The position numbers were made by a program, and so were the translations under genes. A DNA stretch of 64,000 nt, taken from Lewinella sp041392765 (GTDB lineage Bacteria > Bacteroidota > Bacteroidia > Chitinophagales > Saprospiraceae). The DNA lies in NCBI GenBank assembly GCA_041392765.1, contig JAWKLL010000019.1, forward strand, positions 1 to 64,000, read 5' to 3'. Of the stretch, positions 35,197 to 46,462 are shown in pieces; the first letter of the stretch is position 1, and each line of letters begins with the position of its first letter. The notes below the pieces were generated by a model. It did no database searches. It was not told where the DNA came from and saw only the letters and a list, made by a program, of their open reading frames with translations.

Positions 35197-37184
35197 CTAA
35201 TTGATAAATAACCTAAAAGATTCAATATTAGCGGGGTTACCACTAATGAAAAGGAGGTCATCACGTTGAATTTTTCATGGGGAAGCACTTGTTCGAGGAG
35301 TTGTTCCCTACGCGTGATTCCCAATATGTTGATACCGAATTTTTTGCGAAGTTCCAGCTCGTGTAAGGGTGTATCTGTAACAGCGGTATCTTCTGTATTA
35401 ACCCTGAGGCAAGTAATTTTAAAATCGGGGAATACAGTGGGTTGGAAGGTGCGCGGAAGATTTTGTTTTCCGGCGAGTACTTCATAGTTGCCTGCTCGTA
35501 TTTTTTGCACAAAGTGTTGGATGTCTCCCTCTGGAATGAGGAAATTGTGCAACACTCTAGAAAAAATTTCGACTGATGTTTCAAACTCTTCTGGGATAAC
35601 ATCATCGGCACCGAGGGCGATAAGTTCGGGTATTTCTGTTACAAATCGGGTGCGCACCAATAAGTAAACAGATTGTGAAATGTTGCGTATTTCTCGGATA
35701 ATGGAGCGTGTAGCGTTTGGGTCGGAGATGGCAATGACGACAGCGCGTGATTTAGTTAGGTGTGCAGTGTATAAAATATGGGGTTGTGAAGCGTCTCCAT
35801 AATGAATGGGAGTGCCTTTTTTCTTTTCATCTTGAACAGTTTGCGGGTTTAGCTCCAGCACGATATAGGGAATTTTACTATACTGGCAAGCCTTAGCCAC
35901 ATTTTTACCATTGATGCCATATCCGATAATAATGAGGTGATTTTCAATACTTGGTATGTCTGGTGATACGGTCGTTGGTATGGGGGCATCCTGTATTCGT
36001 TTATTCGAAGATTTAAAAGGAATAATCTGCTGAATACGCAATGTAATTCGATCCGATAGTATAATGACAAAGGGTGTTAGAAACATAGTCAAAACAGAAA
36101 CAGCCAAAAAATACTGGTTGGTATTCTCCGTTAATAAACCATATTTTATTCCTACTTTAGAGAGGATAAAAGCAAATTCTCCTACTTGAAAAAGAGCCAA
36201 GCCCGTTCTTAAAAACGAATGTGAAGGTTGCCCAAGGATAGCAGTGGCTAATGCCCCGATGAGTGTTTTTAAAATGAAAACAAGCAATACTAGCCCGACG
36301 ATTTCCCATAGATGGCTCAAGAAAAAAGGCATATTCATCAGCATGCCAATAGATACGAAAAAAAAGCTGGTGAATAATTCCCTAAAGGGCAGAATGATAC
36401 TTGTGGCCTGATGACTGTAGGCTGATTCTGAGATAATTAACCCTGCGAGGAAGGCGCCTAAAGCAAGCGACAACCCCGCTTCTGCGGTAAGAAAAGCAAC
36501 AGCCAAACAGATCGCAAAGGTGGTGGTTAAGAAAAGCTCTTTGTTGCGCGTCAGGGCTACCGCATGAAGTAGCGGTGGTACTAAATATCGAGCCAGTACA
36601 ATGGTGACAAGCCCTATCACTAATATTTTGAGCAATAAAGACAACAAACTCTGTGACAAATCCCCTGTTTGCCCGGCCAATATAGGGGTAAACAATATCA
36701 TGGGAACGACAATGATGTCTTGAAAAATGAGGATGCCGAGTGCATTCCTACCATGCGAAGTCGATATTTCATCTCTTTCTTGTAGTACTTTTAATACAAT
36801 GGCCGTACTTGAAAGAGAAAAAATGAAGCCAATGAATACCGCCTGATTCCAATCATTGCCCATCCATCGATGGAGAAGTGCCACTATCGCCACTGTGAGT
36901 CCTACTTGTACCCCCCCGCCGATAAAAACCGTCTTTTTAATTGATATAAGCTGCTTGACAGACATTTCCATACCAATTACAAACAGTAGCAGTATGACGC
37001 CAATTTCTGCGATCAGTTCAACTTCTGCTATTTCTCGGATAAGGCTTAATCCATAAGGGCCTATTAGCATACCCGTTATCAAAAAGCCAATAATGGAAGG
37101 AAGCTTGATTTTTTGTAATATGAAAACGACCCATACCGAAAAGCCGAGAATTACGACAAGGTCTTGGAGTAAAGGGAAGTGCAT
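35197..37184 (-). CDS. Kef-type K+(Na+)/H+ antiporter with RCK (TrkA-N and TrkA-C) domains
   Basis: About 660 aa. The N-terminal 380 residues are a CPA2 antiporter membrane domain of about 12 helices, with LPSIIGFLITGMLIGPYGLS, FSLSSTAIVLKVL and LGAFLAGLIISESAYSH. A Rossmann RCK domain follows (HLIIIGYGINGKNVAKACQY, Gly-x-Gly-x-x-Gly, about residues 415-530). A TrkA-C-type domain ends the protein. The family exports K+ or Na+ for protons under electrophilic or pH stress, gated by nucleotides. The frame appears shifted near 35245: the alternative frame gives GNPANIESFRLFIN and a stop at 35197-35199, a better C terminus than the longer open frame to 35124. Confidence 0.9.
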
Positions 37185-37286
37185 AGCCTATTTTTTTAGC
37201 ATCGTATTTGTGTAGCTAACTATTGAACTCACTATATAGTTGGAAAAAAATGGACGGGGAGTGCTTTAATATCGTTGTAAAAAAAA

Positions 37287-37682
37287 ACGGTTGTACGATC
37301 ATAAGCCGGATTCTGTGGTTCCGGTAGTGCCGGAATCCCTGTCATTTATCTGGCCGTTGCCTCACGACAACGATCTATCTGCCTACCCCCCGACTATACG
37401 GACGAGCAGCCCGCTGTGCAACCTACGGCTACACAAGCCGGTGTACATGGCATTTCAATCCGCAAGGTTTATCTCCCCCCGACATTGCTGCCCGATGGCG
37501 TGCGCTCTTACCGCACGTTTTCACCCTTACCTCGGCAAGCCGTGGCGGTTTGTTTTCTGTGACACTCTCTGTAGGTAGGGGATTCCTCCCATACCCCCCA
37601 CCCGTTAGGTGGTGCGGCGCTCTGCATTGTCCGGACTTTCCTCTGGTTGAGAACAACCAGCGACAGGGTCACGTACAACCGT
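37287..37682 (-). ncRNA. rnpB: RNase P RNA, bacterial type A
   Basis: The catalytic RNA that removes 5' leaders from tRNA precursors. On the minus strand the 5' part contains GAGGAAAGTCCGGAC, the middle has AGGGTGAAAACGTGCGGTAA and GAGCGCACG, and the 3' end has ACAGAATCCGGCTTAT, the universal type A landmarks. The ends pair as an 11-bp P1 helix, ACGGTTGTACG with CGTACAACCGT. Nine T follow on the transcribed strand, so P1 is followed directly by a terminator-like U tract. The 5' end overlaps the stop codon of the LOG-family gene by about 14 nt. Confidence 0.97.
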
Positions 37683-38696
37683 TGTGCAAAGATACGGATT
37701 GCGGTTGATGTTGCTGTAAGAAAGATACGATTTCCATGGGGTCATCGGAAAGGTGGAGGAGGTCGTAGTGAGGTTTGCCCCAGGCCAACTGGCGTACCAA
37801 GGGGTAAATGAGGGTATCCACTTCGTAGCGTTGCCGCCCCAAAAACACCATAGGGCTGTAGTAGTTGAAGGTAGCGTAGTGGTTTTGGGCGGCATCCATG
37901 AAAATTTCTTGGGTGGTGCCCGCGCTGCCCGGTGCGAAGATGATACCGTATAAGGCAATAGCCAGCAGGGTGTCCTCCCGTATGCTGTTGGAGAAGTATT
38001 TGGCAATATGGGAGGCGAACAAGTTGCTAGGCTCATGCCCGTAAAACCAAGTGGGGATGGCCAAGCTATCTCCACCATTAGGAAAAGTTGGAGCACTTGC
38101 TGTGCTGCTTCGGAGTAGCCGGAGTCGGTATAGTGGGGAGCTTGGGCGAGAATGCTCAAGGCTTTTGCCATGTCTTGTTCCGAGTGATTGGCTAAATAGG
38201 CACCTAAATTGGCGGCTTCCATGATGCCCGGGCCGCCGCCAGATGCGATATAGTAGCCTGCTTGGCCTAATAGCCTAGCCGTTTGTACGGTTTTTTGGTA
38301 AAAAATATCTGTTCGCAAGGTGCCATGACCGCCCATGATGGCTACACATTTTTTTTGGGTCATGCCCGCATCGTCATACGCCAATAGTTGGCGCAAGGCA
38401 TCATCCATCGCATGGTCGTGTAGGCGCTGCCAAAGTGCTTCGTTGATGGTGGGGTTAAAACGAGTTTCGCTAAAATGCTCGTAAATCTGTAGGTCGGGAT
38501 TGGCTGCGTCTATGTTAGGAGGCGATAATTCCTTCCAGTGATACAGTTGTGTGCGGAAAGGATCGTAGGGCAAATCGTCGGGGGCTTGGTAGATGAAAGC
38601 ACCTTTTTTACGCAGTGTATATTCTTCTTCGGGGGAAAGTTCACAACCGAGGAAGAGTGTATGTTCGATGTGAAATGTCTCCCAATTCAATTGCAA
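37669..38696 (-). CDS. LOG-family (TIGR00730-like) Rossmann-fold protein, frame-broken
   Basis: First frame from 38696: MQLNWETFHIEHTLFLGCEL, then KKCVAIMGGHGTLRTDIFYQ and YYIASGGGPGIMEAANLGAY, a nucleotide-binding glycine loop. After a break near 38065 the second frame gives AIPTWFYGHEPSNLFASHIA and IIFAPGSAGTTQEIFMDAAQ, a variant of the PGGxGTxxE motif of LOG nucleotide phosphoribohydrolases. The total of about 340 aa is longer than plant-type LOG (about 190) and nearer to larger nucleosidase relatives, so a role in nucleotide monophosphate cleavage is inferred. Its stop lies within the rnpB 5' helix. Confidence 0.8.
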
Positions 38697-38821
38697 GGGC
38701 GTAAATCCAAGGACTGTAACGTACAGTTTTTTAGCGATCGCCCGTTTTTTAGCAGTTTTTCAAATGAACTTATTTGAGTGATGATCCTTTCGCGTGGCCG
38801 CGAATTTGTTGCCTTCCATGG

Positions 38822-39420
38822 TTACTTCGTTTGATGATACGAGAGTGTTTGATGAATACGGAGCACTTGAGCGATAAGGCTTTGTTGGCCGTCATTGTGT
38901 ATAAGAAAATCGGCTCTGCTGATTTTTCTTCTTCTGGCCACTGTTTGTCCATGCGTGCCCTTACCTGTGACTCGCTGGTGTGGTCGCGCTGCATAACACG
39001 CTGTATTCTCATCGCTTCAGGTGCAGTAACAACAATAACGGTGTCCATTAGTTGGTAAATTCCGCTCTCAAAAGTAGTGCTGCTTCCCTGAGTGTATAAG
39101 GTGTATCGGTATGAAGTTCATCCCAGACTAAGCCATCTTCTTTTACAGCGGGGTGTACGATGCTGTTGAGCTTTTCTAGCTGCGATTGATCCTGAAAGAC
39201 AATGCCAGCGAGGTAGGCTCTGTCGAGGCTACCATCCATTGCGAACACACTACTGCCAAAAGCCTCCGTCAGTTGCTGTCGCAGGGTAGGGAGTGTTGCA
39301 TGAGCCATTTGGCGCGATCGTCGGCATAGTAAACGGGGATGCCCAATACTTCAAATATCCGGCAAACAGTCGTCTTTCCGCTGCCTATGCCGCCTGTGAT
39401 GCCGATGCGTTTGGTTGTCA
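38822..39420 (-). CDS. coaE: Dephospho-CoA kinase, frame-broken
   Basis: Final step of coenzyme A synthesis: phosphorylation of dephospho-CoA. The start at 39420 gives MTTKRIGITGGIGSGKTTVC, with the P-loop at residues 10-17, then VLGIPVYYADDRAKWLM, the CoaE signature with the catalytic Asp. Frames change near 39300, 39060 and 38925. The intermediate pieces read LAGIVFQDQSQLEKLNSIVH, then VIVVTAPEAMRIQRVMQRDH (the lid Arg region), then FLIHNDGQQSLIAQVLRIHQ, with a stop at 38822-38824. The repaired length of about 199 aa is normal. The SLC13-type gene ends 12 bp upstream on the same strand. Confidence 0.88.
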
Positions 39421-39431
39421 TAAAAATTTAT

Positions 39432-40871
39432 TTACACAAAAAACGGCAATACCCACTGTGTCAAAACAGCAATGAACACAATCGCAATGAGGTTGAGCCA
39501 GAACCCTGCCCTTGCCATGTCTGAAATTTGTAATTGACCACTGGCAAAAACAATAGCGTTGGGCGGAGTACTCATCGGTAACATGAATGCACAACTGGCT
39601 GCCAGTGTCACGGGTACACAAAACAGTACGGGGTCTAGTTGCAAGCCTACTGCGATAGCCCCTACTACGGGCAAGAACACCGTCACCAAAGCTACATTCG
39701 ACATCACTTCCGTGAGGAATAAACTCACCGCTGTCAGGCCCAGTATAATCCAAAAACCAGTGGTGGAAACGCCATCAAATTGAGCACCAATCAAATCAAT
39801 TAAACCCACGTGTTTCAAGGCATCTGCTAAGCTCAATCCGCCCCCGAAGAGGAGTAAAATACCCCAAGGCAACTTCTCCGTGTCCCGCCAATCTAATAGA
39901 AACGGTTGCTTTTTAAGTGCGGAAGGTATTAGAAACAAGAGGACGGTAGCAAAGATGGCAATCATCTCATCGGTGAGTACGATGTCGCCAGCTCTTTTGC
40001 AAGTGCAACAATCCATTGATTTGTTCTTTGAAAATCCAACTGCAAGCGGTCAAGACAAACACGATTAGGGTACGCTTTTCTGGGAGGAAATCTTGCCTAA
40101 AGCTGTCATTTGTTCCTCAATCAGTGCCTGTGCTCCTTCAAAACGCCCCAGCCGATTGGGGAAGAGCCAGCGCGTCAGTAACCAATAGGTAACCAACAAT
40201 AGCAGTAGCGCGAACGGAAAGGCAAAAGCCATCCAGATGGCAAAGCTTACTTTGATGTCATACGTTTTTTCAATATAACCACTAAAAACTACGTTGGGTG
40301 GCGTGCCGATAATGGTAGCCGTTCCGCCGATATTAGCTGCGTAGGCGATGCCCAGCATAATAGCCACCCCGAACAGGCGTTGGCCACTATCATGCCCCTC
40401 TGTTTTGCTGGAAGTTCTCAGCAGATCTACCACCGACATCGCTATGGGCAGCATCATCACCGCCGTAGCGGTATTGCTGATCCACATACTTAGAAACCCG
40501 GTAGCGAGCATAAAACCTAGTATGATACCGTTCGCATCGGTACCCGTGGCCTTCACAATATGGAGTGCGATACGGCGATGCAAATTCCACTTTTCCATGG
40601 CTAGTGCCAGCATAAACCCTCCCATAAACAAGAAAACGATGGGGCTGGCGTAAGGCGCAGCAGCGGTTTTCATATCATAAATCTGCAACGCCGGCAGCAT
40701 CACCATAGGCAGTAAAGAAGTGACAGGAATAGGTACGGCTTCTGTTACCCACCACACCAACATCAAGGCGGCCAGCCCCATTACCCGCATGGCATCGGCA
40801 GACACCCCCTCCGGTGCGGGAAGTGCCAACATAAGCACAAAAAGCAAGCAAAATTTTAAGCCTCTACCCAC
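39432..40871 (-). CDS. SLC13/DASS-family sodium:anion symporter, frame-broken
   Basis: Secondary transporter for dicarboxylates, sulfate or related anions driven by sodium. The first frame (40871 to about 40075) has LVWWVTEAVPIPVTSLLPMV, FLFMGGFMLALAMEKWNLHR, GFLSMWISNTATAVMMLPIA and IGGTATIIGTPPNVVF, where SNTAT and GTPPN are the two Na-binding SNT/TPPN-type loops. After breaks near 40075 and 40005 come WRDTEKLPWGILLLFGGGLS, SLFLTEVMSNVALVTVFLPV and MLPMSTPPNAIVFASG, the second pair. About 480 aa once repaired, the family length. Substrate cannot be assigned. Confidence 0.88.
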
Positions 40872-40987
40872 AGTCCTATGCGTTTCATAAAGGTGATTTT
40901 TATTTGCAAAGGTGATTTATTTCATAAACAGCCAAGTGGTAGGAAAAAAACAAATCAGCACACTCGTTTGAAGATAATAGAAAGAAA

Positions 40988-41236
40988 ATGTTCATTGATT
41001 TTTATGCCATCATCGATATCGGGACTCAGGATTATGGATTACTTCCCAGCCAAATCAATAAACGGAAGCTTACTATAGGAGGGGAGCGGTTTGAACGCGT
41101 CATTACGAAATACCCAAGGAAAGATGGGCGAAAGAAATTTCAATTCTATATAAATAAGCAGGCAGGCATAGTGGGATTTACTGACAAGGAAGGCAAGACT
41201 TGGAGAATTAAATATATGGAAAAATTAATGGATTAG
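40988..41236 (+). CDS. Small hypothetical protein
   Basis: An 82-aa open frame starting MFIDFYAIIDIGTQDYGLLP, with a purine-rich AAAGAAA stretch just before the ATG. The C-terminal half is Lys-rich (KYPRKDGRKKFQFYINKQAG). No family is recognised. It lies alone between two convergent-outward promoters. The codon pattern is AT-richer than its neighbours. It may be a real small gene or chance. Confidence 0.35.
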   Translation: MFIDFYAIIDIGTQDYGLLPSQINKRKLTIGGERFERVITKYPRKDGRKKFQFYINKQAGIVGFTDKEGKTWRIKYMEKLMD

Positions 41237-41325
41237 TAGTTGTAAAACAGAAGACAGCATTCCCACAAAAAACTACATCAAAACACATCACACCCCTCTC
41301 CTCAACAATTACCCCACAACTTATT

Positions 41326-41334
41326 ATCTTTGCC
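41326..41334 (+). promoter_or_regulatory. Bacteroidota -7 promoter motif
   Basis: TATCTTTGC, a perfect TAnnTTTGC, 26 bp before the ATG of the dehydrogenase gene. No clear TTG at -33. Confidence 0.45.
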
Positions 41335-41359
41335 ACCGTACCTAACCAAGTAAAAAATT

Positions 41360-42559
41360 ATGAAAATTGGAATCATCCGCGAGGGGAAAGTGCCCCCGGA
41401 TACCCGTGTGCCACTCAACCCGCAGCAGTGCGCGTATTTGCGCTCCGAATTTGGGCTAAACGTTGTAGTGCAGCCTTCGCCCATACGCATTTTCAAAGAC
41501 GAAGAATATGCCGCGTTGGGCGTACCCCTAGAAGAATACCTCGGCGATTGCGACCTCCTTCTGGGGGTCAAGGAAGTTCCTATAGACCAACTTATTCCCG
41601 GCAAAACCTACAGCTTCTTTTCCCATACCCACAAACAACAAGTCTATAACAAGCCCCTGCTAAAGGCAATCCTCGACAAGCATATCCACCTCATCGACTA
41701 CGAGGTTATGACCGACAACCTGGGCCGTAGGGTCATCGCCTTCGGTTACTTCGCGGGGGTAGTAGGTGCCCACAATGCCTTCTGGACGTTTGGCCAGCGC
41801 ACAGGTGCTTTCGCTTTGCCTCGCATGTTTGAGCTATACGATTATGCCGCTGCCAAACAGCTCTACCAGCAGCTCCAATTGCCGCCTATCAAAATCGTAC
41901 TTACGGGAACAGGAAGGGTCTCCACCGGTGCCGATCAGGTGTTGGAAGACATGGGCATCCGCCAAGTGTCGCCGGGCGACTTCCTCAAAATGGATTTCAA
42001 TGAGCCTGTTTATACACAACTCGTCAGCAGAGATTACGTGCGGCATAGCGAGGGCATACCTTTCGATAAATTGCACTATTACCAGCACCCCGAACAGTAT
42101 GTCTCAGCTTTCAAACCCTACGCCGAGACTGCTGATATTATGATTAATGGCATTTTCTGGGACAAGCGGTCGCCTGCTTTCTTCTCCCTCGAAGACATGG
42201 CCGACCCTGCTTTTCGCATCCAGGTCATTGCCGATGTCACCTGCGATATTGCCCCCGATTCCTCCATCCCCTCCACCATCAAGGCTTCTACCATTGCCGA
42301 TCCCGTTTTTGGCTTCGACCCTCTTTCCCGGCAGGAAACGCCTCCTTTCCTTCCTTCCTCCGTGGATATGATGACCATCGACAACCTCCCCAGCGAATTG
42401 CCACGAGATGCTTCTACCAATTTCGGTAAAATGTACATCGAGCAAGTCCTCCCTCACATCCTAGCACCCAACAGTGCCATGATCGAACGCGCTACTATTG
42501 CCCGGCATGGGCGTTTAGGGCCTCAATTTGGATACCTTTACGATTTTGTAAATGAATAA
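41360..42559 (+). CDS. Alanine/lysine dehydrogenase-like NAD-dependent enzyme
   Basis: An intact 399-aa protein of the AlaDh/PNT fold shared by alanine dehydrogenase, transhydrogenase and lysine-forming saccharopine dehydrogenase. The N-terminal substrate domain starts MKIGIIREGKVPPDTRVPLN and has CDLLLGVKEVP and TYSFFSHTHKQQ. The block RRVIAFGYFAGVVGAHNAFW is close to LYS1-type saccharopine dehydrogenases. The NAD-binding domain has VLTGTGRVSTGADQVLEDMG (GxGxxxxG). The second substrate segment is VIADVTCDIAPDSSIPST. The exact substrate (alanine, lysine or saccharopine) is not decided by sequence; the saccharopine-type match in the middle is the best hint. Confidence 0.8.
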   Translation: MKIGIIREGKVPPDTRVPLNPQQCAYLRSEFGLNVVVQPSPIRIFKDEEYAALGVPLEEYLGDCDLLLGVKEVPIDQLIPGKTYSFFSHTHKQQVYNKPLLKAILDKHIHLIDYEVMTDNLGRRVIAFGYFAGVVGAHNAFWTFGQRTGAFALPRMFELYDYAAAKQLYQQLQLPPIKIVLTGTGRVSTGADQVLEDMGIRQVSPGDFLKMDFNEPVYTQLVSRDYVRHSEGIPFDKLHYYQHPEQYVSAFKPYAETADIMINGIFWDKRSPAFFSLEDMADPAFRIQVIADVTCDIAPDSSIPSTIKASTIADPVFGFDPLSRQETPPFLPSSVDMMTIDNLPSELPRDASTNFGKMYIEQVLPHILAPNSAMIERATIARHGRLGPQFGYLYDFVNE

Positions 42560-42715
42560 TTTGGGGGTGCCCTCGGCTTGCGGGCTTCTCTGCAAACCCA
42601 ACGCCCCGCAAGCTGAGGTCAGGCTGTCCATGGCTAACGGTGCCGATGAGGTAAGCCTCATCGGCACTGGCGGCCTGACAGCCGCCACCATTCCCATCCT
42701 TCACCCAATAGGCTT
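42560..42715 (-). repeat. AGGGAT...AGCCCGG-like element, diverged copy
   Basis: Read on the minus strand it has AAGGATGGGAATGGTGGC near its start and CCATGGACAGCCTGACC further on, enclosing the hairpin GTGCCGATGAGGC/GCCTCATCGGCAC. It fills the gap between the dehydrogenase and the secreted protease, two converging genes, so it may also end transcription. Confidence 0.45.
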
Positions 42716-42735
42716 CGTGATAGTCTTACCACTAC

Positions 42736-45700
42736 TTACATCTTCACCACTTTACGGCTGATTCCTCCCGCCGATATGATGAAGACACCCGATGGCCAAT
42801 TATTTGTATCTAACAGGGCTTGTTGCTGCCCGGGTGCAATGCTTTGCTCTGCCACCAACTGGCCGTTGCTATGAAAAACACGCAGCAGGTGTCTATCATC
42901 CACAGGTTGTGGCCAAGCTACTACCACTTGGCTACCCACAGGATTGGGAAACACGCTGAACTGGTCGGGAGTCACCAAATCGGTTGTACCCACCACCGCA
43001 TTTTCGTCCATTTTTATGACAAACCGCTGCACAGGTAGAAAACCGCCCGTTCCATCCTGCACCACAAATTGGAAACCATCATAAATAGTACCCTCCTCCT
43101 CGTGTTGATAAACTAAGTTGAAGGCATCAATGGTAGCTTGCGTGAAGGTGCTGCCCGGCGAAAGAGCCGCGCCATTCCGGTACAAAATACCGTGTGCAGG
43201 CACGCTAACCAAGGTGTAGGTAAGTTGAGCGGGTGCCTGCTCACTATCGGAAACCTTCAACAGGTTCTGCGTGATGGTGTTGCTCATCAGCGGTGGTACA
43301 AAAAGGGTGTCGTTGGTCAGCAGGGTAGGGGATACGGCGTTTCCATCCGCACAAAACTCTATCGTCCAGTCGCCTATTTGCCCCGAACTGCCAAAACCCG
43401 ATTGTTCCACCTTTACCTTCAGTTGCCAGATACCTAATGTACTTTCCCCATCAAAAGCACTCAGCGGCTCAAACGGGCGGAAGGAGATAAGGTCATCCGG
43501 TGGGCAAACTAAGTCATTGGGGGCTTCATCATCGAAACCTACATTTACAATATCCGTCGTGAAACAGGTGCCATCGTACAAACGCACTTCTGTCCCTGTT
43601 GGGCTAATGAGGCTCACATAGAAATTCTGGATAGGCTGGTAGCGAACCTTTATTTCCGGCACGTTCATATCGCTGATAATACCATTAAAAGGAACGTATA
43701 ATTCGGAGATAACCGTTGGCAGTGACGCTGTGCAGTAATAGTTCTGGGAGTATCGTCCGATGTTTCGGGACTACAAACGGCATTTACCGTATGGAATACA
43801 CTGGGTGTCGTCCAAGGTGGCTCCACATTCGTTGCTAGCACGTATGCGCCAGAAAAACAAGGTGTTGTTGGCCAATTGCAGCACCACGGGGTTGACAAAC
43901 GTTTCCGCTAGCCCGTACTCGCTATCTAATAAAGTAGCAAAAGCAGCATTGTCCGACAATTCCCAGTCATAAGTCAGGGCATTGGGTACGGTGTTCCAAG
44001 AAAAATTAGTGCCCAAGTTGATGCTATTATCACCTTCTACGGGTAGCACGGTGGCTAATTCGCTGAAGTCATTATCCACCACGTCAAAGTAAAGCGTACG
44101 ATAAGTGACATCTTGCCCTTCAGCAGCGATAGCTACCGTCACTTCCAAGGGGCCATCGTAGTTTTCCAGTCCGTTCATATCCAACGTTAGGCTAGTAGAA
44201 GCACCCGGCATTATTTCATTCTCAGCAAATACAGCAGTTACCCCCGCTGGCAATTCACTTGATATGCTCAGTTGTAGCGGCTGTTCAAACCCTAAGATGC
44301 TAGCAGAACTGAACTGTACGGTAGCCGCATCAGGCAAGCACAATTGCTGGAAGACAGGCTCGTACTGCATCGTAAAACCAGGTTCAGTGGCAGGAACAAT
44401 GCTAAAGTTGTCGTTTGAAATATCAAAAAACACATTATTAGCTGCTTCCACTCGAATGCGCATACTGTTGCCTGCTACCTCTGGCAGATGAACAAAAGCA
44501 CTGCCACTATTAGGCGTGCCGCTAATGAGGGTATAGGGATAGGTTTGCCCCCCATCCGCCGACAAGCGAATGTTTACCAATTGGCAATTCACCAAGTCAT
44601 TGTCGGTATTGGCTACATCCCATGTTACTTCCTGATAAGACCCTGCCGTCCATGTTACATCCTCCGTATTGGGCGAAAGCACCACGAAAGGGCCTGCTGT
44701 TGCCGTACTCTTGAACGCTACATCGGCATGAACGGTAGCACCAATTTCCGGGTTGTTATCCCGCACGGTACAGCGGAAGGTGAGATTCCTTGAATAAGTA
44801 GGCAACACCTCGGTGGTTTCACTTTGGTTGTTGAGCAAAATCGGCAAACGCGGAAACACGCGGTTGGGTGCAACACGAGGAGGGTATGAGCGGAATAAAG
44901 GCGTATTACCCACAGGTGCACCTAGGTCAGAAAGCGGGCCTAAATCCATTTGTTCCCAACAATAAGTCAACGCATCACCTTCCTCATCCGTAGCATTAGC
45001 TACCAATTCAAAAGGAGTAGCAATCGGTATGTAAAAACCATCGGAATAAGGCAAAGAAAGCGTTGGCTCGGTATTGCCTGTTTCAATCACGGTAGCACAT
45101 ACGCCGGCATTGTTTTCGCGGGTATATTCCTGAAACTGCACCACGGAGTGACCGTGGTAGTAATCATCATTGTCGAAAGAAACATTTTGGTTGCCACACG
45201 AACCTGCATACGACATGATGGTAGTACCGGAACCCGGTTCAAAAGCCGAATCTGATGCTAACTGCCCCAAACTAGAAGGGCAATTGGCCCAAGAGTGGGC
45301 TACTGCGAATTGGTGAGCTACTTCGTGGGTGAACACCCTGCGAATAATGGAAGCGATGTTGTTGGTATAGTGGCAGGTTACCCCCCTGTCTTTACCCGAT
45401 GTGCAGGCATTGCCGCCTACTACACCGCCCACGTCGGTACAGCCACCTGTAAATACGTGTCCGAGGTCATAAGCAGTAGTGGGAAAGCCCGCACCTGTGA
45501 TGGCATTTCGCACTTGGCTCAATAGTTCGCCGCCTTGGTCAGCGTTGATGAAAGGGTCGGTACCTGCATTGAGATAAACCAATAATTCAATATTGTCAAT
45601 CAGTCGAACTCTTACACCTACTTCTCTTTCAAAAGTAGTGTTAGCCAAGTTGATAGCTTGCACAAAAGAAGCCACCACGCTTTCTACCGTACCGCCTTTG

Positions 45701-46364
45701 ATATTAGCGTACTCTCCTGTGCAGGTGAGCGCCATCACGTATTCCCTGATGACGGCAGGGGTGGAAGTGGTTGTTTTCGTGCTGTAAGTGGTGTGGCCAT
45801 GAGGGTCTTTGTCCGTATAAAGCGCGGGTTCTTCTGGTGTATAACCACACGACAGTTGAGGCAGCAGTTCGTCGGTTAGTACCCAATCTTTTCCGTAGTA
45901 AACGATACTGTGGTCGCTATCTATACTGGAGTACGGCTCAATAAATACCTCTCCTGCTTCCGTGGTAAAGGCCGCCATCAACCCTAATGGTGTGATGCTC
46001 ATGCGTCCGGAAAAAGCAGGGTTGTCAGCCTGATAAATGCGGTAGGTACGCATTTGCGGCCAACGCGCCTGATCGTTGGGGTGGAGCACAGAACTTTCTA
46101 CTGCGTTGAAAGTAACGAAAACACCCGCAGGAGTTGGAAGCTGCACGGAAGCCGGCTGTCGGTTTTTATGGCGGGAAAATTCAGAAGGGGCACTGGCGAG
46201 GTCGGTATAAAGCTGACCTTTGTCCACGGAAACAACCTGATATTCGGAAAGTGGCAGGTTGATCGGAGATGCTTCAGCCAAGTCAGGTACCCACTGGATT
46301 TGTTGAGCATTACTATACGAAAGGAAAGTTGCTAAGAGCAACGATAGTACCAAAAATTGCTTCA
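42736..46364 (-). CDS. Secreted reprolysin-like metalloprotease with P-domain and T9SS signal, frame-broken
   Basis: The ATG at 46364 gives a signal peptide, MKQFLVLSLLLATFLSYSNA (cleavage before QQ). A propeptide of about 180 residues follows. The M12-like catalytic domain includes VIREYVMALTCTGEYAN and the zinc site THEVAHQFAVAHSWANC (HExxHxxxxxH) near residue 345, with the Met-turn in TIMSYAGSCG. Ig-like repeats follow (ANATDEEGDALTYCWEQMD). A proprotein-convertase P-domain lies near 43640-43320 (LYDGTCFTTDIV; IGDWTIEFC). The last 80 residues, VFPNPVGSQVVVAWPQP onward, are a type A T9SS signal. Frame breaks lie near 43765 and 43700. About 1,200 aa. An extracellular protease for protein feeding is inferred. 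Confidence 0.88.
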
Positions 46365-46462
46365 TTTTGAAAGATTCTTTCCGCGAATATATTCCAATAA
46401 ATTGAATGAACGATTGGTAAAATGCAATAAGGTCGTCAAATGACGAAAGCCGCGAAGTCTTT

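Noticed and set aside
34978..35211. A 77-codon plus-strand frame over the end of the antiporter
   Set aside because: It overlaps the antiporter C terminus and its terminator hairpin on the opposite strand and shows no motifs.
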